A stretch of 64,000 bases of DNA from Collinsella sp. Lineage in GTDB: Bacteria; Actinomycetota; Coriobacteriia; Coriobacteriales; Coriobacteriaceae. Below, in pieces: positions 8,303 through 17,305 of this stretch. Every line of letters begins with the position of its first letter. The first letter of the stretch is position 1. The DNA is taken from the NCBI GenBank assembly GCA_019414205.1, contig DXML01000009.1, forward strand, positions 1 through 64,000. Direction: 5' to 3'. The notes beneath the pieces were generated by a model. The model saw only the letters and a program-made list of their open reading frames with translations, had not been told where the DNA came from and did no database searches. A program made the position numbers and the translations under genes.

Positions 8303-9580
8303 TTACATCACGGCGCGCAGCTCAAACCGGTCGCCGTTAATGCGGAACTGGCAGTTGCCGTTCATGCGCTCGACGGCAAGCTTAATGCTCTTGGTGCCAA
8401 AGCCGTGCCCAGTGTGCTGAGCCACGGGCATGCCGTCGACCATGTGCGGCGCACGGCCAAACGTGTTGGAAACCAGCAATAGAAGCTGACCGTCTTCGTA
8501 GCGAAGGTCCAGGTCGACAAACCGCTTGCCTTCGGGGGCGGCGCTCGCCGCGGCGATGGCATTGTCCAGGGCGTTCGATACCACACTGAACAGATCGACA
8601 TCGCCCACGTGGACGGTTTCGGGCACGGCGGCGCGCAGGTCGGCGGTGATGCCGTGCGCGTTGATGTCCGCGGAAAGCGACGAGAGCGCAATGTTGACCG
8701 TTTCGTTGGCGCAGTAGCGGCGCACGGCGGTGCGGTCGTTGGTCTCGCAGAGCGCGTCGATGCGCTCGAGTGCCTCATCGGTGTGACCCTCTTCGATCAG
8801 GGCCGCTAGACCGCGCAGGTAGTGGCGCATGTCGTGACGGAGAACCGAGAGCTCGCGTCCCGACTGGCGCCAGGCTTCGAGCTCTTTGATGGCCGCGCTG
8901 TCGCGGGTCGCGAGCATCCAGCGCTCGCGCTCGGCGATTTCCTTTGCCTCGTATTCGCGAAGGTAGACGGCAAGAAACATAAGGTAGAACGCGCAGAGGG
9001 CGAACGCCAAAAACTCAACGGTTACCACCGAGCCCGAGTGGAAGAGCGTGGTGTAGACGTTGGTGGCGTAGTCGAAGATGTAGTAGACGAGCGGCAGGAT
9101 GAGCAGAATCTCCAGCTCGGTGGGGCTTTTGATCGCCAGGCGGGGGCCGATGTCGCTTGCCCAATGCAATAAGACGGCAAAGACGCCGAGCGTGGTGATG
9201 ATACGCGCCACGTAGTACGCGACCTGCGAATCGGTGGCGGCGAATGCGGCGATGCCCATCCAGTTGCTAAACTGGCAGCTCAGGTAGGCACTGGTAACGC
9301 CCAGGATGGCGAGCAGCGGACTCAGGCGATAGCGTACGCACAGGTAGACGACAAGCGGCAGATGTACGACGAGCGGATAGGCCTGTCGGGCGAAAAGCTC
9401 GCCGCCGACGGCATTGGCGAGGCCGAATGCGCATCCGGTTGCGGCGCCGACCCCCACCAGCTCGAGCGAATGGCGGCCGTTGATCTCGACACCGCACAGA
9501 GCCGCCGAGGCAAAGACGCCAAAGAGCAACGTCGTCGCATGGTGGATTGCCCAAAGTACCAGTTCTGCCGAGGAAAGCAT
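8303..9580 (-). CDS. GHKL-type sensor histidine kinase (AgrC/LytS-like)
   Basis: A 425-residue membrane kinase. About six hydrophobic segments fill residues 1-205. A linker helix leads to the histidine box LRHDMRHYL (phospho-acceptor probably His249), then a GHKL ATPase domain with the N box (VVSNALDNAIAAA) and a G box region (HTGHGFGTKSIK). This is the layout of peptide-sensing kinases paired with LytTR regulators. The start ATG 9580 shares one base with the stop of the response-regulator gene, so the pair is translationally coupled, regulator first. The ligand is unknown. Confidence 0.88.
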   Translation of the reverse strand: MLSSAELVLWAIHHATTLLFGVFASAALCGVEINGRHSLELVGVGAATGCAFGLANAVGGELFARQAYPLVVHLPLVVYLCVRYRLSPLLAILGVTSAYLSCQFSNWMGIAAFAATDSQVAYYVARIITTLGVFAVLLHWASDIGPRLAIKSPTELEILLILPLVYYIFDYATNVYTTLFHSGSVVTVEFLAFALCAFYLMFLAVYLREYEAKEIAERERWMLATRDSAAIKELEAWRQSGRELSVLRHDMRHYLRGLAALIEEGHTDEALERIDALCETNDRTAVRRYCANETVNIALSSLSADINAHGITADLRAAVPETVHVGDVDLFSVVSNALDNAIAAASAAPEGKRFVDLDLRYEDGQLLLLVSNTFGRAPHMVDGMPVAQHTGHGFGTKSIKLAVERMNGNCQFRINGDRFELRAVM

Positions 9581-10302
9581 CAGCGTCTCCCGCCCTCGAA
9601 CCGCACCGCAAAGTAGGCGTCTTGGAATCCCTGCTTGCAGCTGCGCGCGAGCGGTATGCACGCGCCCGAGCGCATGACGATTTCCGTGCGGTTAAAGTGG
9701 TCGATGTTGCGCAGATTGACCTGGTAGCTGCGGTGGCATTTAAAGAAGGTCGCGTTTTGGGCCAGTCGGTCCTCGATGCTGCGGAACGGCTCGAGCGCCT
9801 CGATATCGCGGCCATCGCGCAGGTGGAAGATCACGTGCTTGTTGCGAACCTCGGCATATTCGATATCGGATAGGCGCAGGGCATGGTAGCCAAAGGACGT
9901 CTTGATGACGAGCTCGTCGGTCGCTGCCGGACGCAGGCTCGACAGCTCGTCGAGCAGTTGCGCCACGCGCTCGTAGGTCACGGGTTTGAGCAGGTAGTCG
10001 AAGGCGCGGACCTCGTAGGACTCAAGCGCGAACTCGGGCGATGAGGTGAGGAACACCAGGCGCACGGCGGTATCGGATTGGCGCAGCTCGCGGGCGGTGT
10101 CCATGCCGTTGACGAGCGGCATGATCATGTCGAGCATGATGATGTCGGCGCGCGATGCGGCATGGCGTGCCAGCAGGTCCTCGCCGCGCGTAACGAGTGC
10201 AACATCGACCGCCGTACCCGTCTCGGCCGACCAGCGGTTGATCATGCGGTGCAGGTTATCTAGAAAGGCGACGTCGTCGTCGCAGGCGATGATTTTGAGC
10301 AT
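9580..10302 (-). CDS. LytTR-family response regulator
   Basis: A 240-residue regulator. The receiver domain (1-125) has the acidic pocket CDDD at residues 7-10 and the phospho-acceptor Asp58 in IIMLDMIMP. A LytTR DNA-binding domain (about 140-238) contains ALRLSDIEYAEVRNKHVIFHL and FFKCHRSYQVNLRNIDHF. The start at 10302 gives the usual MLKIIACDDD; the frame continues upstream without a convincing start. It is cotranscribed with the kinase and divergent from the secreted protein at 10545, a likely but unproven target. Confidence 0.9.
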   Translation of the reverse strand: MLKIIACDDDVAFLDNLHRMINRWSAETGTAVDVALVTRGEDLLARHAASRADIIMLDMIMPLVNGMDTARELRQSDTAVRLVFLTSSPEFALESYEVRAFDYLLKPVTYERVAQLLDELSSLRPAATDELVIKTSFGYHALRLSDIEYAEVRNKHVIFHLRDGRDIEALEPFRSIEDRLAQNATFFKCHRSYQVNLRNIDHFNRTEIVMRSGACIPLARSCKQGFQDAYFAVRFEGGRR

Positions 10303-10544
10303 ATTGGGCCCCCTTAGTACCTCGATTTTGCCACATCGTGCACGCGCCGCCCGCGGGGGTGCGTTCCATTTGCGCCTCACGGTACGCAACTCGCGCCGAG
10401 CAGCAGGGTGTCAAAACATGCGGTTGCACAATACCAGGTGGATATATATGTCAATTTGAGCTGACGGCTGACGAGGGAGCATGCCGGCCGCCAGTGCCAA
10501 GCGATATCGGACATCGCGAAAGCATAGGGGTAAGGGGAGCTGTG

Positions 10545-10892
10545 ATGAGGGAGAAGAAGATGGGGATGCGCGCTGTGTTGACTCGTCTGCTGAGCATCGC
10601 CACCGTGGCATGCGCACTCGTGGCGACGCCAGCGGTGGCCAGCGCCGAGACTCAGATCATGCCAGACGGGGTGAAGGCGGAGGTGCTGCCGCTTACGCAG
10701 GCCAACAACGAATCCATCCTAATCTCCGAGCCGGGCAGTTACGTACTTAAGACGGCTGAGGGTAAGGTCACGCCATCTTCGGGTTGCACCATCGACGCGC
10801 CGGATGCGTCTCGGATTAATCCTGTGAGGATCTACATCGATGGCACGGTCTACGTGAACGATAAGATTAACTGGCGGGTTGAGCAAACTTGA
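10545..10892 (+). CDS. Small secreted protein
   Basis: A 115-residue protein with a clear Sec signal peptide: basic start MREKKMGMR, hydrophobic core LLSIATVACALVATPAV, and ASA cleavage site near residue 34. The mature part is about 80 residues, beta-rich, with one Cys (SSGCTI). I do not recognise the family. The start ATG follows AAGGGGAG; the open frame extends upstream but those codons precede the ribosome site. It is divergent from the LytTR two-component system, so it may be its target. The 240-bp intergenic region holds no other gene. Confidence 0.75.
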   Translation: MREKKMGMRAVLTRLLSIATVACALVATPAVASAETQIMPDGVKAEVLPLTQANNESILISEPGSYVLKTAEGKVTPSSGCTIDAPDASRINPVRIYIDGTVYVNDKINWRVEQT

Positions 10893-10961
10893 TGGCTGTT
10901 CAACATCAAACAGGGTAGCAATATGCCCTCAATGTTGCACGAAGCGCCAGCTGCAACATAA

Positions 10962-11180
10962 ACGGCGGCGATTCGCGAGCGGACGGATCGTCGCGCGTTT
11001 CGCGGCAGCGAGCAGTCGCTTGGTATCCAACTGGCAAATGACGAGCTCGCGAAACTGCTCGAGGTCCCTCTCGCCGAGCCCCTCTTCAATCTGAGGGGCA
11101 GGTATCGCGATCAATTCAACAAGCCGCTGTACGTGGGGCAGCAATATATCATCGGGTCGCGATACACCTTTTCGATGTAG
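10962..11180 (+). pseudogene. Remnant of a GntR-family regulator (C-terminal UTRA domain)
   Basis: The open frame from 10962 to the TAG at 11178-11180 encodes about 72 residues ending in the typical end of a UTRA effector domain: LAKLLEVPLAEPLFNLRGRY, then a partner-strand segment DQFNKPLYVGQQYIIGSRYTF. There is no in-frame start and no N-terminal winged-helix domain; the frame is closed by TAA at 10959-10961. This is the tail of a sugar-responsive GntR/HutC regulator whose front is missing. It marks the left edge of the sugar-utilisation segment. Confidence 0.7.
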
Positions 11181-11240
11181 CGTCGCGAAGGGCGCCCTTC
11201 GCCGTTGCGGCGCACGAGTGGATTCAGGAGAACCATCATC

Positions 11241-11674
11241 ATGGTCCAAGGAGCCTTCCCTTCAAGGCCGTCATCTTCGATATGGACGGCGTCATCGTCG
11301 ATACCGAGGCGTATTACCAGATCGAGCAGCGCGAGTTCTTCGAGGAATTCGGCATCGAGGTGAGCGACGAGGAGCTGTTGGCGACCGTGGGCGCCTCGTT
11401 CCAGTCGTTCCAGCGCTCCCTCGTCGACTGGTTGGGCCGCATCGGGCGCGTGGTGACGCCGGACGAGGCCCTGCGCATCTATCGGGATTGGAAGAACGGG
11501 CGCGAGGTCGATTACGCCGCACTGATGAATCCCGGCGTGCACGAGGTCTTGGCGGGTCTCAAAGAGCGCGGCGAGCGCCACACGCACGCCGCGCGCTCGT
11601 TTTCGGCAAACGCTTTCCTTCTCGGAAGGGAAAAGCCGGGTATAGAACCCGTCCCATCGCCGCTGGTATCATAG
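11241..11674 (+). pseudogene. Broken HAD hydrolase (beta-phosphoglucomutase-like) fragment
   Basis: An ATG at 11241 follows AGGAG and would begin MVQGAFP, but the conserved HAD start AVIFDMDGVIVDTEAYY is in a different frame from about 11260, implying a small indel. The helical cap follows to GLKERGER near 11570. After that the motif II and III regions are absent, replaced by unrelated sequence to the stop at 11674. At about 130 residues it has lost half the enzyme. It lies between the GntR remnant and the PTS regulator and was perhaps once part of the same sugar locus. Confidence 0.65.
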
Positions 11675-11698
11675 CTAGGCGAAAGGAGGTCAAAGCCG

Positions 11699-13645
11699 AT
11701 GGACGTGCAGCTGGCGCGATTTGCGCTCCACATCATGGAGCACGAGGGCATCAAGCCCGCTGAGCTTGCCGAGGCGTTCGGCGTGAGCGTTCGTACCGTG
11801 CGCAACCATGTGCAGGCGGTCAATCGCAGCCTTGAGGGCGTCGCGTCTTTCGACCTTGCGCGCGGGCGGGGCTATACCGTTTCCGTCGCCGACGAGCAGG
11901 CGCTTGATGCGATATTCGAGCAGGCGCGCAAGCAGCGGCGTGCGTCGTTGCCCCAGACGGCCGAGGCCCGCGTCTCCTATCTCCTCAACGATTTGCTCTC
12001 GCGCAGTGATTACATCGCCATCGACACACTGGCGAGCGTCCTTTATGTATCCCGGACGAGCATATCGAACGATTTGAAACAGGTCGAGGAGCGCTTGGCG
12101 CAGTTTGGCCTCGCCATCGACAGGCGCAGCCATCATGGCATCAAGGTCATCGGATCCGAGATGGCCAAGCGTCTGTGCCTCGCGAGCCTCGCCATGGAGG
12201 GCTCGGATGAGCTGAAGGGCGCGGCGCGCCTCTCGGTCGACGCCGAGGCGTATCGTGCGCTGTTCGACGTGGTTTCCGATTGCGTCGACGACGTGACGAC
12301 CGAGGAACGCTTCGCCATCAACTCGGTCGCCTACCGCAACCTCATCACGCATATCGTCATCGCTTTGTTGCGGATACGCGAAGGTTGCTATGTGCCCATG
12401 GAGGGCGAGCAGCTCACCGAGATTCGGAAGTCCCCGAGTTTCCCGATTGCCCGGCGCATCTCCGATGCCATCGGCGCACGCACCGGCGTCGTTTTGCCCG
12501 ACGAGGAGGTCGCCTATATCGCCATCCATCTGGCGGGCAAGCGCCTGCTCGGGGATTTCGATGCCGGGGATGATCAGGAGGCGGGGCTTGTCATCTCGGA
12601 TGAGGTGTGGGATGTCGTGACGGGCATGCTCGACGCGGTGTGGCGCACGTTCCGATTCGACTTGAGGCACGATTTGGAGCTGCGCATGAATCTCGCGCGC
12701 CATCTCGTGCCGCTCGAGGTGCGCTTGCATCACCATCTGCATCTCGATAATCCCATCTTGGGGGACATCAAGTCGCGTTTTCCGCTTGCCTATTCCATGG
12801 CCGTCGAGGCGGGCTCCTCGTTGGCGGCGCATTATGAAGCTGAGCTTTCCGAGGAAGAGATTGGCTACATCGCTCTCTCCTTCGCCTTGGCGCTCGAGCG
12901 CCAAAAGACCGATGCCCCCAAGAAACGCATTCTGGTGGTCTGTGCCTCGGGCTCGGGCAGCGCCCGGCTGCTGGAGCACCGCTATCGTCAGGAGCTCGGT
13001 TCGTACGTCGAGCATATCGAGACATGCGATGCCGCCCACGTGCGCTTCGTCGACTTCTCGCGCATCGACTATGTGTTCACGACGGTTCCGCTTGCCGAGG
13101 AGGTGCCGGTCCCGGTACGCCAAGTGGGCTATTTTCTGGACGCGGCAGAGGTGAGCGACGTGCGTGAAATCCTGCTTTCCGATTCGCGGCGGTCGGATGC
13201 CCGCCCGCTGTTCTGCGAGGAGCTTTTTCTGCCGCATGCGTCGTGCTCGACGCCCGAGGAGGCAATCGAGCTGCTGGTCGGCAAGGCCTCGCGCGTCTAC
13301 GACCTTTCGCCCGATTTCCTCGATTTGGTGTATCGCCGCGAGCAGACGGCTCCGACGGCATTCGGCAACCGGGTCGCCATGCCGCACCCGCTCGAAGCGG
13401 CGAGCACGCAGAGCTTCGTGGCCCTCGCCCTCACCGACGAACCCATCATCTGGGGAGGTCGCGAGGTGCAGGCGGTGTTCCTCGTCTCAATCGCCCGCGA
13501 TGCGACCGACGTCTCCGAGGGCTTCTTCTCGGCGATGTCTGAGCTGGTTTTGAGCGAGGCGTTCATCGACCGCCTGCTTTCCGAGCGCTCTTGGCAGACG
13601 CTCATCGAGTTGGTCGATCCCATCGAGTCGTGCTCCGCACGATAG
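11699..13645 (+). CDS. PRD-domain (BglG/Mga-type) PTS-responsive transcriptional regulator
   Basis: A 648-residue multidomain regulator. Two N-terminal helix-turn-helix domains (about 1-60, PAELAEAFGVSVRTVRNHV, and 85-150, IAIDTLASVLYVSRTSISND) are followed by two PTS regulation domains with conserved histidines (about 180-400), an EIIB-like domain with CASGSGSARL (about 410-490) and an EIIA-like domain with AMPHPLE (about 505-645). The DNA-binding head means a transcriptional activator (LicR/MtlR/CelR type) rather than an RNA-binding antiterminator. AAAGGAGG precedes the ATG. It directly precedes the cellobiose-type PTS genes, which it very probably controls by phosphorylation state. Confidence 0.9.
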   Translation: MDVQLARFALHIMEHEGIKPAELAEAFGVSVRTVRNHVQAVNRSLEGVASFDLARGRGYTVSVADEQALDAIFEQARKQRRASLPQTAEARVSYLLNDLLSRSDYIAIDTLASVLYVSRTSISNDLKQVEERLAQFGLAIDRRSHHGIKVIGSEMAKRLCLASLAMEGSDELKGAARLSVDAEAYRALFDVVSDCVDDVTTEERFAINSVAYRNLITHIVIALLRIREGCYVPMEGEQLTEIRKSPSFPIARRISDAIGARTGVVLPDEEVAYIAIHLAGKRLLGDFDAGDDQEAGLVISDEVWDVVTGMLDAVWRTFRFDLRHDLELRMNLARHLVPLEVRLHHHLHLDNPILGDIKSRFPLAYSMAVEAGSSLAAHYEAELSEEEIGYIALSFALALERQKTDAPKKRILVVCASGSGSARLLEHRYRQELGSYVEHIETCDAAHVRFVDFSRIDYVFTTVPLAEEVPVPVRQVGYFLDAAEVSDVREILLSDSRRSDARPLFCEELFLPHASCSTPEEAIELLVGKASRVYDLSPDFLDLVYRREQTAPTAFGNRVAMPHPLEAASTQSFVALALTDEPIIWGGREVQAVFLVSIARDATDVSEGFFSAMSELVLSEAFIDRLLSERSWQTLIELVDPIESCSAR

Positions 13646-13696
13646 CCCATACGTTTTCCATTGAGATATTTGCAAACCGAGAGGGAGGCGAAAACC

Positions 13697-14032
13697 ATGG
13701 CAGAGGAGGAACAGAGCACCGAGATGATCTCCTTCGGCATCATCGCTTCGGCGGGTCAGGCGCGCAGCCTCGCCTTCGAGGCGCTGAAGAAGGCCAAGGA
13801 GCATGATTTCGAGGCGGCGAAGGCCCTGCTCGAGCAGAGCAAGGAGGCCGCGCTCGAGGCCCATCACGTGCAGACCCAGCTTCTTTCCAAGGAGGCTTCG
13901 GGCGACCATACCGTCGTCGACGTGATGCTCGTGCACGCCCAGGACCATCTCATGACCTCGATGCTCGCGCAGGAGCTGGTCGAGGAGATCGTGAATGTGT
14001 ATCGCGAGCTCGACGCGACGCGCGCCGAGTAA
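13697..14032 (+). CDS. PTS lactose/cellobiose-family EIIA
   Basis: A 111-residue all-helical EIIA of the lactose/chitobiose family, which passes phosphate from HPr to EIIB. The active-site motif VHAQDHLM is present, with the phosphorylated histidine probably His80 and the trimer metal-site Asp83. The start at 13697 follows GGGAGG; the 12 upstream codons in frame are leader. It is the first of three PTS genes, each with its own ribosome site. Confidence 0.92.
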   Translation: MAEEEQSTEMISFGIIASAGQARSLAFEALKKAKEHDFEAAKALLEQSKEAALEAHHVQTQLLSKEASGDHTVVDVMLVHAQDHLMTSMLAQELVEEIVNVYRELDATRAE

Positions 14033-14103
14033 TGCGGGCGGGATGGCGCGCTCAAGGCCGCCGTCTTTGTTGATACGACCGTTATGCAAGGAGAATCAAA
14101 ACA

Positions 14104-14400
14104 ATGAAGGTATTGCTGGTTTGCGCCATGGGGATGTCCACGAGCATTCTCATGAAGAAGCTTGAGAAGTATGCCGCTGAGCAGGGGATCAATTTCAGCA
14201 TCGCCGCCCAGAGCGTCAACACGTACAAGACGGTCTGCCATGAGTATGACTGCATCCTCATGGGTCCGCAGATTTCCTATCAGAAGGACAACATCGCCGC
14301 CGAGTCCGGCATGCCGGTCGCCGTCATTCCGCCGACCGATTACGGCACGGGCAACTGCGCCAATATCATGAAGCTCGTCGAGTCTCTCGTCCAGGGCTAG
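14104..14400 (+). CDS. PTS lactose/cellobiose-family EIIB
   Basis: A 98-residue EIIB. The phosphocysteine loop CAMGMSTS carries Cys7, characteristic of cellobiose EIIB (CelA/ChbB). AAGGAG precedes the ATG. The 71-bp gap to EIIA has no terminator. The short secondary motif around LMGPQISYQ is as expected. It accepts phosphate from the EIIA just upstream and donates it to the sugar bound by the EIIC that follows. Confidence 0.93.
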   Translation: MKVLLVCAMGMSTSILMKKLEKYAAEQGINFSIAAQSVNTYKTVCHEYDCILMGPQISYQKDNIAAESGMPVAVIPPTDYGTGNCANIMKLVESLVQG

Positions 14401-14434
14401 ATACCCGTCTCGATCGAAGAGAAACGGAACACCA

Positions 14435-15739
14435 ATGTCCAAACTTGACAACCTGTATCAATCCCCAGTGATGATGAAGCTGCAGGAATGGGGCGGCAAG
14501 CTCCAGGCCAACAAGGCCCTGTCCGCCATCAGCGGTGGCATGATGGCGGCCATGGCGGTCATCCTCGCCGGCGCCATCTTCACCGTCGTCGCCACGCTGC
14601 TGGATATCGTAGGCGTGCTCGAGACGACCGACGCCGCCTATATGTGGCTCACCACGCCCTATAACATGACCATGGGCATCCTGGGCGTCGTCGTGGCCTT
14701 CGCCGTGGGCTACATCTACTCCAAGAACTTGGAGATGGAGGGCGCGCTGGCGAACGGCATCGTCACCATGATTCTCTTCCTGCTCGTGTGTGCTCCCGTT
14801 CAGAGTGTCACCCTGCAGGATGGCTCGACCATGAGAGTGCTCGCCACCACCTACCTTGGCGGCACCGGTCTCTTCACCGCGCTCATCATCCCGCTGGTTT
14901 CGGTCAAGATCATCGATTTCTGCCAGAAGCATCACGTGAGCCTCAAGATGCCCGACGCGGTTCCGCAGTTCCTTTCGGACGCTTTCGCGACCCTCGTGCC
15001 GCTCGTCATCTGCATCCTGCTCTGGCATGGTCTCAACACACTTGCCCAGATGACCATCGGCGTCGTGCTCCCGGGCGCCATCGCCGGTATCCTGTCCATC
15101 CCGCTGACGCCCCTCATGTCGGTGCCCGGCATGTTCGTACTCGCGTTTGTGTGCCAGCTGCTCTGGAGTCTCGGCATCCACGGCGCGATGGTGCTCTCTC
15201 CGGTCATCATGGCCCCCATGATCCAGTTCTACACCCAGAACGCCGAGCTCGTCGCCTCCGGCCAGGCTGCCATGTTCGCTCCGATCGCCCTGTATGGCGT
15301 CATGTCTTGCTGCGGTGGTAGCGGCAACGTGCTGCCGCTCGCCGTGCTTTGCATGCGTTCCAAGTCCGAGCAGCTTCGCGCTGTGGGCAAGGCCGGTATC
15401 GTTCCTGCGGTGTTCAACATCTCCGAGCCCATGGCGTTCGGTACTCCCATCATCTATAACCCCATCATGGCCATCCCGTTTATCCTGAACCCCATGATCA
15501 TCATGTTCTTTGCCTATATCGGCTACTCGCTCGATTTCTTCCAGCCCGGCCACCTGCTCATCATGACGCAGCTGCCGATCATCATGCAGAGCTTCATGCC
15601 CTCCCTTGCGTGGCAGAACCTCTTCATTGCCCCTATGGCCTTCGTCATCGCCTTCTTGGTCTACCTGCCGTTCGTGAAGGTGTATGACCATCAGCTGTGC
15701 GAGAAGGAGGCTGCCGAGAAGGCCGCTTCCGAAGCGTAG
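14435..15739 (+). CDS. PTS lactose/cellobiose-family EIIC permease
   Basis: A 434-residue integral membrane permease with about ten hydrophobic segments. The lac-family region FNISEPMAFGTPI (near residues 327-339) carries the conserved NxxEP motif of the substrate site. It imports and phosphorylates a beta-linked disaccharide or glucoside; which one is not decided by the sequence. It sits 34 bp after EIIB and directly upstream of the GH1 enzyme, so uptake and hydrolysis are coupled. Confidence 0.93.
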   Translation: MSKLDNLYQSPVMMKLQEWGGKLQANKALSAISGGMMAAMAVILAGAIFTVVATLLDIVGVLETTDAAYMWLTTPYNMTMGILGVVVAFAVGYIYSKNLEMEGALANGIVTMILFLLVCAPVQSVTLQDGSTMRVLATTYLGGTGLFTALIIPLVSVKIIDFCQKHHVSLKMPDAVPQFLSDAFATLVPLVICILLWHGLNTLAQMTIGVVLPGAIAGILSIPLTPLMSVPGMFVLAFVCQLLWSLGIHGAMVLSPVIMAPMIQFYTQNAELVASGQAAMFAPIALYGVMSCCGGSGNVLPLAVLCMRSKSEQLRAVGKAGIVPAVFNISEPMAFGTPIIYNPIMAIPFILNPMIIMFFAYIGYSLDFFQPGHLLIMTQLPIIMQSFMPSLAWQNLFIAPMAFVIAFLVYLPFVKVYDHQLCEKEAAEKAASEA

Positions 15740-15844
15740 GGACCATCTTGGCGCATGTGCGCATGTGCCCCGCTCTCTGCGGGTGACTTGTGATTGGGGC
15801 GCGGCTCTTCGAGTCTCGCCCCTCGTTGTATTTGGAGGTGTTCC

Positions 15845-17305
15845 ATGGGTAGATTTCCCGATGGATTCTTGTGGGGCGGCGCCATCTCGGCCAATCAGAT
15901 CGAGGGCGCATGGGATGTGGACGGCAAGGGCGTCTCGGTGCCTGACGTGTGCACGGCCGGTTCGCATAAGGTCGGCAAGCGCATCACGCCGACCCTTGAG
16001 CCGGACACGTTCTATCCGAGCCACGAGGCGTGCGATTTCTACCATCGCTATCGCGAGGACATCGCGATGCTCGCGGAGATGGGCTTCAAGGCGTTGCGGC
16101 TCTCGATTGCGTGGACGCGCGTCTTCCCTACGGGGGAGGAGGCGGAGCCCAACGAGCTCGGTCTGGCGTTCTATGATCGCGTGTTCGACTGCTGCCGCGA
16201 GCACGGCATCGAGCCCATCGTGACGCTCAGCCATTATGAGATGCCCTATGCGCTGGCGAGCAAGTACAACGGCTGGGCCGGCCATGAGCTCATCGCGTGC
16301 TTCGAGCGCTTTTGCGCCTGCGTGTTCGAGCGCTATCGGGGCAAGGTGCGCTACTGGCTCACGCTGAACGAGATGAATACGGGCATCGGTCGCGGCGGGG
16401 CCGTGCTCAACTTGAGCACCGTCCGCGGGTACGAGGGGCCCATCAACGGCCTGCCCGATAACCCCGCCGAGCGCTTCCAAGCGCTGCACCATATGCTCGT
16501 CGCTGCCGCGCGCGTGACGGCTCTGGCCCACGAGCGCTATCCCGAGTACCGCATCGGCTGCATGTCCTCGTTTGCGCTCATGTACCCCTATACCTGCGAT
16601 CCCGATGACGCGGTGCTCGTGCAGCAGCGCATGCGCGTGGCCAATTGGTTCTGCTCCGATGTTCAGGTGCGAGGATACTATCCCAGCTACATGAGGCGCC
16701 ACTTTGCCGAGAAGGGCATCGAGGTCGCGATGGAGCCGGACGACGCCGAGACGCTCGCGCGCGGCACGGTCGACTTCGTCACGTTCAGCTACTACATGTC
16801 GGTCTGCCTCTCCGCGCATCCCGAGAAGCTCGAGACGACGGGCGGCAACTTCGCCTTCGGCGCAAAGAATCCCTACCTCAAGACGAGCGACTGGGGTTGG
16901 CAGGTCGATCCGGTGGGCCTGCGCTGGTCGCTGAATGCCATCTGGGATCGCTATCAGAAGCCCGTCATGCTCGTGGAGAACGGCTTGGGTGCCTACGATA
17001 CGGTCGAGGAGGACGGTTCCATCCACGACCCGTACCGCATCGAGTATTTGCGCCAGCACATCGAGCAGATGGCCGAGGCGGTGGCCGACGGCGTCGACCT
17101 CATGGGTTACACCTCGTGGGGCCCCATCGACTTGGTGAGCGCCTCGACCGGCGAGTTCGCGAAGCGCTACGGTTTCATCTACGTCGATCGCCACGATGAC
17201 GGAACGGGCACCTTCGAGCGCAGCCGCAAGGACTCGTTCTATTGGTACCAGCGCGTGATCGAGACGAACGGCGAGGATCTCGGCGGGGAGGTCTCCCATG
17301 CGTGA
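15845..17305 (+). CDS. GH1 family 6-phospho-beta-glucosidase
   Basis: A 486-residue GH1 (beta/alpha)8-barrel hydrolase. The acid/base is Glu176 in LTLNEMN and the nucleophile Glu378 in LVENG. The segment SASTGEFAKRYGFIYVD matches the Ser/Lys/Tyr phosphate-binding loop of 6-phospho enzymes rather than plain beta-glucosidases. It cleaves the phosphorylated product of the upstream PTS. The start at 15845 follows GGAGG with good spacing; the in-frame ATG 51 bp upstream has none. It overlaps the next gene by 8 bp. Confidence 0.93.
   Translation: MGRFPDGFLWGGAISANQIEGAWDVDGKGVSVPDVCTAGSHKVGKRITPTLEPDTFYPSHEACDFYHRYREDIAMLAEMGFKALRLSIAWTRVFPTGEEAEPNELGLAFYDRVFDCCREHGIEPIVTLSHYEMPYALASKYNGWAGHELIACFERFCACVFERYRGKVRYWLTLNEMNTGIGRGGAVLNLSTVRGYEGPINGLPDNPAERFQALHHMLVAAARVTALAHERYPEYRIGCMSSFALMYPYTCDPDDAVLVQQRMRVANWFCSDVQVRGYYPSYMRRHFAEKGIEVAMEPDDAETLARGTVDFVTFSYYMSVCLSAHPEKLETTGGNFAFGAKNPYLKTSDWGWQVDPVGLRWSLNAIWDRYQKPVMLVENGLGAYDTVEEDGSIHDPYRIEYLRQHIEQMAEAVADGVDLMGYTSWGPIDLVSASTGEFAKRYGFIYVDRHDDGTGTFERSRKDSFYWYQRVIETNGEDLGGEVSHA

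Noticed and set aside
11690..13387. A 565-codon minus-strand open frame
   Set aside because: It lies antisense to the PRD regulator, which has clear domains and a ribosome site.
13646..15844. A BglG-type RNA antiterminator (RAT) site in the PTS operon
   Set aside because: No suitable hairpin-terminator overlap was found, and the regulator has DNA-binding heads rather than a CAT RNA-binding domain.
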